64,000 nt of DNA from UBA1479 sp963976055. Lineage in GTDB: Bacteria > Pseudomonadota > Alphaproteobacteria > Rhodospirillales > Casp-alpha2. The stretch spans positions 186,001-250,000 of the forward strand of contig CAXBJB010000005.1 in assembly GCA_963976055.1 (NCBI GenBank), read 5' to 3'. Numbering within the stretch: position 1 is the first letter of the stretch; the number at the start of each line of letters is the position of its first letter. Shown here piece after piece: positions 37,280 to 45,822 of the stretch. Under the pieces are notes generated by a model. That model searched no databases, was not told the DNA's origin, and saw only the letters and a program-made list of their open reading frames with translations. The position numbers and the translations under genes were made by a program.

Positions 37280-39639
37280 CAGTCGGCGCCTTCCGGACCA
37301 CGGCGGCGGCGCGGCCGCGGTCCGCGCCAACCGAGAGCAAGGATGGCGAGCGCGGCGATCACGAACAGCGCGCCGAGCCCCATGTAGGCATGGGCCGGGG
37401 TCGCCGTCTGGGGTGCGGTCGCCAACGGCGTGCCGGAAACGGCGGCCGTGAGATGGGCGCGCATGGCCGGGTCGGTCCGGTCGAACGCCAGGGTGGTCGC
37501 CTGTCCGGCGGGCATCGGAGCCGCCGGGGTCATGGTTTTTTGCGGGCTCGGCACGGGGACCGGCGCGGCGACGGGCGCGCTCGGCGTACCTTCGATGCCA
37601 GAGCGGTCCCAACCCGCCGGCAGGTTCACGGGCACCTCGGCAACCGCAAGCGGCGTGCCGGCGGGGCGTGCCGGCGCGCTTTCCAGGTCGACGGCGACGA
37701 GACTGGTGAACTTGCTGACCAGTCCGATACTGAGGGCGGTCTTGACGATTTCGCCGCGCAGCGCGTCGCGATCTTCGACCCGGCGCATGTCGGCCATCAA
37801 CTGACGGATCTTCTCGCGCCCCCACAGGCCCGCCACGCCGGGCGCGGCGGCGCCGCCGGTGATGGTCACCGATTGTTCCCAAAAACGCCCGCCCAGGCGG
37901 CCCGAAACCTTCAGTTCCGGCCCTGCCCCGTTCAGCTTCATCAGCGCGACCAGGGGTTCGCCCGCATAAAGGTCCGGCAGCGGCCGGGGCCAGACCTCGA
38001 CCGCATGAACCCCACCCTGGGGCCAAGTCAGGGCGACGTCGGTCAACGCTGGGCGTTCCAGCTTGAGGAACAATTCGGCCATGCGTTCCTTGATCTCGTC
38101 GGCCGACGGAATGAACGTGAAGGTGCCGCGCCCGGCGCGGGCGGCGCGGGTCATGAGGAACCCGTTGGGCGCCGATCCGATGCCGACCGTGAACAGGCGC
38201 GCATCGCCGATGCGCCCGTTGATGAGGGACAGCAGACGGTCCTCATCGCCGACGGCGCCGTCGGTGATCAGCACGATCTGCTTGAGGCGGATGCGGGTTT
38301 CCTGACCCGTGTCCTCGGCCGGGTCGTGGACGCCGGCCAGCGCCGCCGTAACGGCATTGACGATTTCCGTGCCGCCTTCGGCCTCCAGCCCCTGCACATA
38401 GGCCTGGGCGCGGGCGATGGCCGCCGCGTCGGCGGCGACCGGCAGGGGCGTCAGATCCGAATAGCCCGAGGCGAAGCGGATGACGCGGAAGCGGTCGGCC
38501 AGGGTCAGGCGGTCGAGCGCCATGATCAGGGCTTCCTTGGCCTGGGTCAAAGACGCGCCTTTCATGGACCCGGACGTATCGAGGACGAACGTCACGTCGC
38601 GGGCCGGCCGCGGCAGGGACAGCCCGGCCCCACCTGACACGGGCGGCATCAGCATCAGCAGGCCGTAGGTGGCGTCCCCGGCTTTTTCCCAGAAGAACCC
38701 GGCCTGAGGGGCCGCCCCCGCCTCGGCCGGGGCCCAGCGCAGGACGAAATCGCGGTCGGCGGGCACGGCGTCGCCGTTAAGCCGCACGACGGCCTGGCCG
38801 GCTTCCGGCCGCGTCACGGTGACGTCGTGGCCGGGGCTGGTGATCTTGCCGATCTCGAAACCGGCGGCGATGGCAACCTGGAGGGTCACCGGATTGCCCT
38901 TGCCCGCGTCCGGTTCGCGCAACGGCGGCGTGATCTTGGAGGCGTCGGGCACCATGTCCGTGTCCCGGGCCCAGCCCGTGCCGCCCGCGAAGTTCACGGG
39001 ATGAGCCCGGCCGGGGATGTAGCGCGGGCCCACGACCAGCGGCAGGCGCAAGGTGAACTGCCCGTCGCGGAAGGCCAGACGTTCCTGAAATTCGATGGCG
39101 ACGGTGACTTCCTCGCCGGGGCCCAGATTGGCGACGGCGGTGGTGAAGATGTTGGGCCGCTGCTGTTCGACCAGGGACGCCCGGCGACCCGTGTTTTTGG
39201 CCGCCGTGTACAGACGCCGCGCCTCGGCCCGTTCCTTGATCCGGCCTTCGGTGACACGCCCGCCAACGATCATCTTCAGGCGGTCGACGGCGCTGTCCGG
39301 CGGCAGGGGATAGGTGTAGATGGCTTCGGTCCAGCGCGCCGTGGGATTGCGGAAGCGGTGGGTGACGGCATAGCGCGCGATCAGGCCCGAAACCTGGACC
39401 TTGATATCCATGCCCAACATCGGCGCAATCTGCACTCGGGCCTCTTCGTCGCCGTCATCCCCGGTCGGCAAGAACAGGCCGCCCAGATCCATGGCCCCCG
39501 CCGGAACGACCGCCGGCCGCCCGGACGGGTCATCGGCCCGCGCCGAGGACGTCGCCATGACGGTCATCAGAATCAAGGTAACGGCCAAAGCGAAGGGAAA
39601 GCCCCACCAACGACGGCCGATGACGGTGACGATTGGCAT
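37279..39639 (-). CDS. sortase target protein with VIT and VWA domains
   Basis: The 786-residue protein has a signal peptide (hydrophobic to about 30, SSARADD), a VIT domain (about 55-190), a von Willebrand A domain with MIDAS motif FVLDTSGSMKGASL near residue 350, and a C-terminal sorting region: APQTAT (742-747), a helix (GALFVIAALAILALGW) and a basic tail (RGPRPRRRRG). This is the layout of the known proteobacterial sortase target family. The sorting motif departs from LPXTG, reading APQTA. The product should be anchored at the cell envelope; its binding partner is unknown. A good ribosome site (GGGAGGGAAG) precedes the start. Confidence 0.88.
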   Translation of the reverse strand: MPIVTVIGRRWWGFPFALAVTLILMTVMATSSARADDPSGRPAVVPAGAMDLGGLFLPTGDDGDEEARVQIAPMLGMDIKVQVSGLIARYAVTHRFRNPTARWTEAIYTYPLPPDSAVDRLKMIVGGRVTEGRIKERAEARRLYTAAKNTGRRASLVEQQRPNIFTTAVANLGPGEEVTVAIEFQERLAFRDGQFTLRLPLVVGPRYIPGRAHPVNFAGGTGWARDTDMVPDASKITPPLREPDAGKGNPVTLQVAIAAGFEIGKITSPGHDVTVTRPEAGQAVVRLNGDAVPADRDFVLRWAPAEAGAAPQAGFFWEKAGDATYGLLMLMPPVSGGAGLSLPRPARDVTFVLDTSGSMKGASLTQAKEALIMALDRLTLADRFRVIRFASGYSDLTPLPVAADAAAIARAQAYVQGLEAEGGTEIVNAVTAALAGVHDPAEDTGQETRIRLKQIVLITDGAVGDEDRLLSLINGRIGDARLFTVGIGSAPNGFLMTRAARAGRGTFTFIPSADEIKERMAELFLKLERPALTDVALTWPQGGVHAVEVWPRPLPDLYAGEPLVALMKLNGAGPELKVSGRLGGRFWEQSVTITGGAAAPGVAGLWGREKIRQLMADMRRVEDRDALRGEIVKTALSIGLVSKFTSLVAVDLESAPARPAGTPLAVAEVPVNLPAGWDRSGIEGTPSAPVAAPVPVPSPQKTMTPAAPMPAGQATTLAFDRTDPAMRAHLTAAVSGTPLATAPQTATPAHAYMGLGALFVIAALAILALGWRGPRPRRRRGPEGAD

Positions 39640-39829
39640 GTTGCGCTTCCCTCCCGGCGGGGCTCCGCCTTAGCGATCCGGCAAGGCCGCCCGGGATCCG
39701 TGCGATCCGCGGAGCGGCAGTTCGGTGCATTCAAGAGAGGGAGTGGGGCCGCCCTAGGGTTGGCCCAAGGTCATTTGGAGGCAGAAAGGCCGCGATTTCG
39801 CCACAGTTTCCGCAGGCGCGGCGCCGGGA

Positions 39830-41830
39830 TTACGCGAACCCGGCCTTGCGCAGGCCCTTGATGTAGAGCGCGCGCACCTTGGGACTGGTATGGGGTATGG
39901 CGTTGGCGATCTTTTCCGCGGTCACGCCGGGAACGTATTCCAGAACCCGGTCGCGCGACCATTCGGCGTCCGCCTGACGCCCGGCCAGGGCCGCGCAGGC
40001 GGCGCGCAGGCGGTGGACCCAGACGATCTTGGGATTCTCGGCGATGCCGCGGTCGATCCAGTCGATGGCCGTGTCGTAGTTTCCGGCCACGAAATTGGCC
40101 TGACCGATGCCCATGAAGATGCCGAACTTCAGGGGGTCGAAGGGGCTGAGGCGCAACGCCGTCTCGAAATGCTCGACTGCCGTCACCACCTCGCCCATGT
40201 AGTTATGGATCCAGCCGCTGCGGTACCAGGACCAGGCCAGGTTGCGGTCGATGGCGAGAGAGCGATTGACATGAGCCAGCGCCGAGGGGATGTCGTGGGC
40301 GAAACATTCCGCCGTCGACAGCATGGTCAGCACGAAGGGATCGTTGGCGTCCATGGACATGGCGAGGCGGGCCAGGCGCAGGGCCTCGGCCTTGTGGCGT
40401 TCGATCGCGTCCGGTTCCGACGACCAGTTGTAGACGATTTCCTGGCCGTGGCACCAAGATGCGATCGCGTAAGGCAAGGAATAGGCGGGATCGAGGGCGA
40501 TAGCCTGGGCGCAGAGCTCGCGGGCCAGACGGGATTCCTCCTTGGTCAGCGCCCAGGCATTGGGCATGGCGCGCATGGCGTAATCGTAGGCGCCCAGGTT
40601 TTCCGGCCGCTTGGCCCGCGCGCGCTCGATTTCGGCGCGCAAGATCGCGGGCTCCAGGATGCCGACGACGCCTTCGGTGATACGGTCCTGGAAATCGAAC
40701 AGGTTGCCGACCTCGCCGTCGAAATAATCGCCCCACAGAACCGTCGAAGTCGAGGCGTCGACCAGTTGCGCGCTGAGGCGCAGGCGGTCGCCGCCGCGCC
40801 GCACGCTGCCTTCCAGGAAATAACGCACGCCCAGTTCGTTGGCCGCGTCGCGTGCGGCGAGGTTGCGCCCCTTGAGGGCCAGGGCCGACTGGCTGGAGAT
40901 CACGAAGAATGCCTTGAACCGCGACAGGGCATTGGTGATGTCCGTCGCCAGGCCGTCGGCGAAATAACCCTGTTCCGGATTGCCGCCCACGTTGTCGAAA
41001 GGAAAGACGACGATGGACGGCCGGTTGGGAGACACCGGGGAACCGGACACGGATGGGGCGGGGTCAGGGCCCTGGCGCGGCGGCGACGGGACCTCCACAG
41101 CGCCGGTTGGCGGAGCCGCCTTGACCCGCTCAATCAGGGCCAGAGTCTCGGGCTCGGGCTTGACCCCCAGGTCGCTTGCCAAGCGCCGCGCCAAGTCCTC
41201 GAAATGGCGCACCGCCTGATTGCGTCGGCCACTCGCGGCATACAACTGCATGAGTTGACGGTGCCCCTCCTCGTACAAGGGGTCGAGGTCGATGCGGCGC
41301 CGGGCGGCGGCAATGGCGGCGGGCAGGTCGCCGGCGGCGCGGTGGCCGGCGACCAGACGCGCGAACAGGTCGCCCGCCGTCTCGCGCAGGCGGTTGCGGG
41401 CCCCGGTCAGCCACTCCTCGTACTCGTCCGTTTCCGTCGGATATCCGCCGAGAAGATCGCCCTGGTAAAGGCCCGCCGCCCTGATCAGGGACGGCGCGTC
41501 GTCCTGGGCGGCCAGGGCCTGAAACAGCACCGCATCGACGGTGACCGCATCGGGCACCAGGGCCACCCGATCCTTGTCAATGGCGACAGCCTCCGCCCCC
41601 AGCACCCGGCGCAGGGATGACAGGGCGTTGCGTAGACTGCCGCGCGCCTGTTCGTCGCCGCGGCCGGCCCAGAGCAGATTGGTCAGACGGTCGCGGGGGT
41701 GCGCTCGGCCCGGCTCCACCGCGAGAAACGCCAAAAGCAGCCGCGCCTTGCGCGTCGGAAACAAAAGATCGTCGCCGTCCGCCATGCGCGCGGACAGCCC
41801 TCCAAGCAGCTCGATCTCCAAATGGCCCAC
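39830..41830 (-). CDS. BTAD/TolB-like/TPR transcriptional regulator
   Basis: The N-terminus (1-100) has a winged-helix region (LFPTRKARLLLAFLAVEPGR, HPRDRLTNLLW) followed by a bacterial transcriptional activation domain of SARP type (about 100-235, DLLGGYPTETDEYEEWL, EEGHRQLMQLYA). A TolB-like segment (about 270-390, IVVFPFDNVGGNPEQGYFADGLATDI) and TPR repeats (about 430-650) follow. This composition is known in proteobacterial regulators, often annotated as adenylate cyclase-like by their TolB/TPR part, but no cyclase domain is present. It lies 190 bases upstream of the sortase operon on the same strand and may regulate it. Confidence 0.8.
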   Translation of the reverse strand: MGHLEIELLGGLSARMADGDDLLFPTRKARLLLAFLAVEPGRAHPRDRLTNLLWAGRGDEQARGSLRNALSSLRRVLGAEAVAIDKDRVALVPDAVTVDAVLFQALAAQDDAPSLIRAAGLYQGDLLGGYPTETDEYEEWLTGARNRLRETAGDLFARLVAGHRAAGDLPAAIAAARRRIDLDPLYEEGHRQLMQLYAASGRRNQAVRHFEDLARRLASDLGVKPEPETLALIERVKAAPPTGAVEVPSPPRQGPDPAPSVSGSPVSPNRPSIVVFPFDNVGGNPEQGYFADGLATDITNALSRFKAFFVISSQSALALKGRNLAARDAANELGVRYFLEGSVRRGGDRLRLSAQLVDASTSTVLWGDYFDGEVGNLFDFQDRITEGVVGILEPAILRAEIERARAKRPENLGAYDYAMRAMPNAWALTKEESRLARELCAQAIALDPAYSLPYAIASWCHGQEIVYNWSSEPDAIERHKAEALRLARLAMSMDANDPFVLTMLSTAECFAHDIPSALAHVNRSLAIDRNLAWSWYRSGWIHNYMGEVVTAVEHFETALRLSPFDPLKFGIFMGIGQANFVAGNYDTAIDWIDRGIAENPKIVWVHRLRAACAALAGRQADAEWSRDRVLEYVPGVTAEKIANAIPHTSPKVRALYIKGLRKAGFA

Positions 41831-42188
41831 GCTTTGGCGACCTTTTTCTAATTAAGAACCGCGCCCTTTAAAGTCGTGGTCCCCACACTGGAAACCCGTA
41901 TTTTCGAATTTAACGCGATTTGGCCTGATTTCACGAATTTTTCACGCTGTGTTCACGGTCGTTTCCGCTGCCTTTTCACATGCCCTGCGTATAAGCCCAC
42001 GCTAATTCGCGCGGCCATAAAATGCCGCGTCAAAAACCAAAAACGGCGAACCGGAGAACCGGGTTTCCCACACCAGTACAGCTCAGAGGACCGTCCCAAT
42101 TTTGTCCGCGCATGTCCCTTGGGGGAACGCGCGGAACCGGTTGCCCTGCCCCGGCGCCGGCCCTGAACGCCTGGAGGAGATACCGCGA
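41831..42188. other. 358-base intergenic region, no gene seen
   Basis: The left 200 bases are AT-rich (41850-42020) and separate the divergent regulator and hydrolase genes, so both promoters are likely here. An ORF extends left of the hydrolase start to 42102 but reads as non-protein sequence. I found no clear riboswitch, RNA gene or strong palindrome. Confidence 0.5.
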
Positions 42189-43025
42189 ATGCCCATTATT
42201 AACCACGACGGCGTGCCCGTTCATTTCGTCGAAACCGGATCCGGCGAGCCCGTAGTGCTGATCCACGGCACCGCCGGATCGGCCGGCCAATGGACCAACA
42301 CGGCCCAGATCCTGCGCCGCCACGCCCAGGTTGTCATGCCGGATCTCCATGGCGCCGGGGCGACCGGTGCCTGGCACGGCCGCCGGGCCGTATGCCTGGC
42401 CGACGAGGCCCGCCTGGTGCGGTCCGTCCTGCCGTCGGCGGCCCCCGTGCATGTCGTCGGCCATTCCTACGGCGGCGCCGTGGCCATGCGATTCGCCATG
42501 GATCACCCGGACCGAGTCGCGACCCTGACCCTGATCGAGCCGGTCGCCTTCCACTTCCTGCGCCAGGGTACGCGCGGCGACCGCAGCGCCCTGGAAGAGA
42601 TCAAATGCCTGGCCGGCGAAATCGCCAACCTGAGCGCCCGCGGCGAGGTCTGGAAGGCCATGGAACGGTTCGTCGATTTCTGGAACGACGCCGGCATCTG
42701 GGCCCGCCTTGACGACCTGCAACGCCAGCATCTGGCGGCAAAGGTGCATAGCGTGGCGCAGAACTTCTGGGCCGTGTTGAGCGAGGACTCCCGCCTGACC
42801 GATCTGGCGCGGCTCGCCATGCCGACGATGATCGTCACCGGCGACGAGGCCCCCCTGGTGACCCGGCGCATCGCCCGCCTGATGGCCGGCGTGGCGCGCG
42901 CCGCCCTGGTCAAATCCGTACCCGGCGGCGGCCACATGCTGCCGTTGACCCATGCGGAACGGCTAGCCGGTATGATCGCCGGCCACGTTTTCGCCCATCC
43001 CGCCGCCCGCCCGATGGCGGCTTGA
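42189..43025 (+). CDS. alpha/beta hydrolase
   Basis: An alpha/beta-fold hydrolase: oxyanion-hole motif VLIHGTAG near residue 24, nucleophile elbow GHSYGG (Ser near residue 93), a late acid residue (VTGDEAPL) and catalytic His in PGGGHMLPLTH. Length 278 from ATG 42189, chosen because GGAGGA lies 10 bases upstream and MPIINHDGVPVHF is a typical first strand. The substrate is unknown. metZ-like sulfhydrylase follows after 59 bases, so the two may be cotranscribed. Confidence 0.85.
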   Translation: MPIINHDGVPVHFVETGSGEPVVLIHGTAGSAGQWTNTAQILRRHAQVVMPDLHGAGATGAWHGRRAVCLADEARLVRSVLPSAAPVHVVGHSYGGAVAMRFAMDHPDRVATLTLIEPVAFHFLRQGTRGDRSALEEIKCLAGEIANLSARGEVWKAMERFVDFWNDAGIWARLDDLQRQHLAAKVHSVAQNFWAVLSEDSRLTDLARLAMPTMIVTGDEAPLVTRRIARLMAGVARAALVKSVPGGGHMLPLTHAERLAGMIAGHVFAHPAARPMAA

Positions 43026-43084
43026 CGAGCCACCCCCGGTCCGATCAATTAACCGACAAGAACGTCCATCGAGGAGAGAAAAGA

Positions 43085-44371
43085 ATGCACAAGAACACCA
43101 TCTGCCTGCACCACGGCTACCGTGCCGACCCGGCGACCAATTCCGTCGCCGTGCCGATTTATCAGACCACGTCCTATCAGTTCGACGACACCGCACAGGC
43201 AGCGCGCCTGTTCGGGCTGGAAGAACTGGGCAACATCTATACCCGCATCATGAACCCAACCTGCGACGTTCTGGAACAGCGCATGGCCGCATTCGAAGGC
43301 GGCGTCGCGGCGCTGGCCGTCGCGTCGGGCCAAGCGGCGTCGGCCATGTCCGTGCAGAACATCGCCCAGGCCGGCGACAACATCGTCGTGTCGACGGACA
43401 TCTACGGCGGGACCTGGAATCTGTTCGGCAACACCCTCAAGACGATGGGCATCGAAACCCGCTTCGTCGACCCGTCGGACCCGGAAAATTTCCGCCGCGC
43501 CACCGATGACAAAACCCGCGCCTATTACGGCGAAACTCTGGCCAACCCGAAATTGCGGGTGTTTCCCATCGCCGAAGTCGCAGCCATCGGCCGCGAGTTG
43601 GGCGTGCCGCTGATCATGGACAATACGGCGGCGCCGACCCTGTGCCACCCGTTCGAACACGGCGCCGCGGTCATCGTCTATTCCATGACCAAGTACATCG
43701 GCGGCCACGGCACGTCGATCGGCGGCATGATCATCGACGGCGGTAATTTCGATTGGGAAAACCACGCCGCGCGCTTCCCCATGCTGACCCAGCCCGACCC
43801 CAGCTATCACGGCGCCGTCTGGACCAAGGCCGCCAAGGGTCTGGGCGCCCCCATCGCCTATATCCTGAAGGCGCGAACCACCATGCTGCGCGACATGGGT
43901 CAGGCGATGAGCCCGTTCAACGCCTGGATGTTCATCCAAGGGTTGGAAACCCTACCGCTGCGCATGCGCGAGCATTGCCGCAACGCGGAAACCGTCGCCA
44001 AGCATCTGGCCGCCAAGCCGGGCGTCACCAAAGTCATCTTCCCGGGCCTGGAAGACGACGCCGACATCAAAAAGCGCAACGAGGCGCATATGGCCGGCGG
44101 CTGGGGCGGCCTGGTTGGCTTCGAGATGGCCGGCGGCGCGGCGCAGGGCGCGAAATTCATCGACGCGCTCAAGCTGCTTTACCATGTCGCTAATATCGGC
44201 GATGTCCGGTCGCTCGCCATCCATCCCTGGTCGACGACACACCAACAGCTGAGCGACGAAGAAAAAATCGCCGCCGGCGTGACCGAAGGCTATGTGCGGC
44301 TGTCGGTCGGCATCGAGCACATCGACGACATCATCGCCGACCTGGATCAGGCATTCGCGGCCGCCGGCTAA
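43085..44371 (+). CDS. O-acetyl/O-succinylhomoserine sulfhydrylase family PLP enzyme
   Basis: A Cys/Met metabolism PLP enzyme. It begins NTICLHHGYRADPATNSVAVPIYQTTSY-like, has YTRIMNPTCDVLEQR, the PLP-binding lysine near residue 203 in SMTKYIGGHGTSIGG, and the C-terminal IHPWSTTHQQL and VRLSVGIEHIDDII. The large size (428) and HGTSIGG fit O-acetylhomoserine aminocarboxypropyltransferase (MetY) better than cystathionine synthases, which are shorter. It would make homocysteine from acylhomoserine and sulfide. The start is ATG 43085 after GGAGAG; the ORF extends upstream without a ribosome site. A strong terminator follows. Confidence 0.88.
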   Translation: MHKNTICLHHGYRADPATNSVAVPIYQTTSYQFDDTAQAARLFGLEELGNIYTRIMNPTCDVLEQRMAAFEGGVAALAVASGQAASAMSVQNIAQAGDNIVVSTDIYGGTWNLFGNTLKTMGIETRFVDPSDPENFRRATDDKTRAYYGETLANPKLRVFPIAEVAAIGRELGVPLIMDNTAAPTLCHPFEHGAAVIVYSMTKYIGGHGTSIGGMIIDGGNFDWENHAARFPMLTQPDPSYHGAVWTKAAKGLGAPIAYILKARTTMLRDMGQAMSPFNAWMFIQGLETLPLRMREHCRNAETVAKHLAAKPGVTKVIFPGLEDDADIKKRNEAHMAGGWGGLVGFEMAGGAAQGAKFIDALKLLYHVANIGDVRSLAIHPWSTTHQQLSDEEKIAAGVTEGYVRLSVGIEHIDDIIADLDQAFAAAG

Positions 44372-44417
44372 CCGGACAATCATAGCCGAGAGAAGCCGAA
44401 CACCGGCTTTTCCATTG

Positions 44418-44451
44418 ACGCCGGGAGGCCCCAACGCCTCCCGGCGTTTTT
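44418..44451 (+). terminator. intrinsic terminator after the sulfhydrylase gene
   Basis: ACGCCGGGAGGC (44418-44429) and GCCTCCCGGCGT (44436-44447) make a perfect 12-bp stem around CCCAAC, followed by T5. It lies 46 bases after the stop and isolates the next gene. Confidence 0.9.
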
Positions 44452-44554
44452 CATTGCGTGTCTTGCCTGAAACAAAAGGGCGGCGTAGTCTCCGGGCGGC
44501 CCATAAACAGGGCCGCCGCCCGCTTTTCACGGACCAGAATACAAGGACCCGATC

Positions 44555-45757
44555 ATGGCCTTCCTCGCCGACCGCCTTGCCGCCATCAAACCGTCACCGA
44601 CCATCGCCGTCACCCAGAAAGCCCGCGACCTGCAGGCCCAGGGCAAAGACGTTATCGGTCTCGGCGCGGGCGAACCCGACTTCGACACGCCGCCGCACAT
44701 CATTGAGGCGGCGAAGAAGGCGCTCGACGCCGGCATGACCCGCTACACGGGGATCAACGGCATCCCGGAACTGCAGGACGCCATCATCGCCAAGTTCAAG
44801 CGCGACAACGGCCTGGACTACGCCCGCGACCAGATCCACGTCAGCTGCGGCGGCAAGCCGGTGATCTTCAACGCTTTCATGGCGACCATCAATCCGGGCG
44901 ACGAGGTCATCGTCCCGGCCCCTTATTGGGTGTCCTACGCGGATATCCCGCTGATGTTCGGGGCCGAGGTGAAAGTCGTGCAGTGCGGCGCCGAAAACAA
45001 GTTCAAGCTGAAGCCGGAGCAACTCGACGCGGCGATCACGCCGAAGACCAAGTGGCTGGTCTTCAATTCCCCGTCGAACCCGACCGGCGGCGCCTATACC
45101 CGCGACGAGATCAAAGCCCTGACCGACGTGCTGCTGCAGCATCCGCATGTCTGGATTTTCTGCGACGACATCTATGAAAAGCTGGTCTATGACGGCTTCC
45201 AGTTCACCACCATGGCCCAGGTCGAACCCCGGCTGTATGACCGCATCGTGACGATGAACGGCATGTCCAAGGCCTATTGCATGACCGGCTGGCGCGTCGG
45301 CTATTGCGGCGCGCCAAAGGAACTGGTCAAGGCCATGACCATGATCCAGTCCCAAGGCATCACCCATACGGCCGCCGTGTCGCAGGCCGCCGCCGTGGCG
45401 GCGCTGAACGGCCCGCAGGACTTCATCGAAAAGCACAACGCGATCTTCAAGGAGCGCCGCGATCTGGTCGTCAGCATGCTGAACCAGGCCAACGGCCTGA
45501 GTTGCGCCACGCCGGAAGGGGCGTTCTACGTCTATCCGTCCTGCGCCGGCACCATCGGCAAGAAGACGCCGTCGGGTCAGGTGATCCAGAACGACGAGGA
45601 TTTCGTGACCTACGTCCTGGAATCCGAAGGCGTCGCCGCCGTGCATGGCGCCGCGTTCGGGCTGGAACCCCATTTCCGCATTTCCTACGCCACGGCCACG
45701 GATTTGCTGGAAGACGCCTGCCAGCGCATCCAGCGGGCCTGCGCCAACCTGAGCTGA
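44555..45757 (+). CDS. aspartate aminotransferase (class I PLP)
   Basis: The 400-residue aminotransferase has the I-gamma-type N-terminus (ADRLAAIKPSPTIAVTQKA), GAGEPDFDTP, NSPSNPTGGAYTR, the PLP lysine Lys239 in NGMSKAYCMTGWRVGYC, and HFRISYATA with the carboxylate-binding Arg. This subgroup in alphaproteobacteria is aspartate aminotransferase, sometimes with prephenate activity. The symbol aspC or aatA would be arbitrary. It is bounded by terminator 44418-44451 upstream and a hairpin downstream. Confidence 0.93.
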   Translation: MAFLADRLAAIKPSPTIAVTQKARDLQAQGKDVIGLGAGEPDFDTPPHIIEAAKKALDAGMTRYTGINGIPELQDAIIAKFKRDNGLDYARDQIHVSCGGKPVIFNAFMATINPGDEVIVPAPYWVSYADIPLMFGAEVKVVQCGAENKFKLKPEQLDAAITPKTKWLVFNSPSNPTGGAYTRDEIKALTDVLLQHPHVWIFCDDIYEKLVYDGFQFTTMAQVEPRLYDRIVTMNGMSKAYCMTGWRVGYCGAPKELVKAMTMIQSQGITHTAAVSQAAAVAALNGPQDFIEKHNAIFKERRDLVVSMLNQANGLSCATPEGAFYVYPSCAGTIGKKTPSGQVIQNDEDFVTYVLESEGVAAVHGAAFGLEPHFRISYATATDLLEDACQRIQRACANLS

Positions 45758-45770
45758 GCGTTCCCGACCG

Positions 45771-45809
45771 GGGAACTCACGCGGCAATTGCTTTTCCGCG
45801 CGAGTTCCC
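45771..45809 (+). other. long hairpin between aminotransferase and TPR genes
   Basis: GGGAACTC (45771-45778) pairs with GAGTTCCC (45802-45809), an A-C mismatch follows, and CGCGG pairs with CCGCG around an 11-base loop. Only GTTT follows, so it may be a weak terminator or a structure in the 5' leader of the TPR gene 13 bases downstream, whose start lacks a Shine-Dalgarno site. Confidence 0.5.
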
Positions 45810-45822
45810 GTTTGAATCAGGC

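Noticed and set aside
41870..42188. SAM-type riboswitch upstream of the hydrolase/sulfhydrylase genes
   Set aside because: I looked because sulfhydrylase genes in this group often have one, but no convincing SAM-II or SAM/SAH pattern could be aligned by eye.
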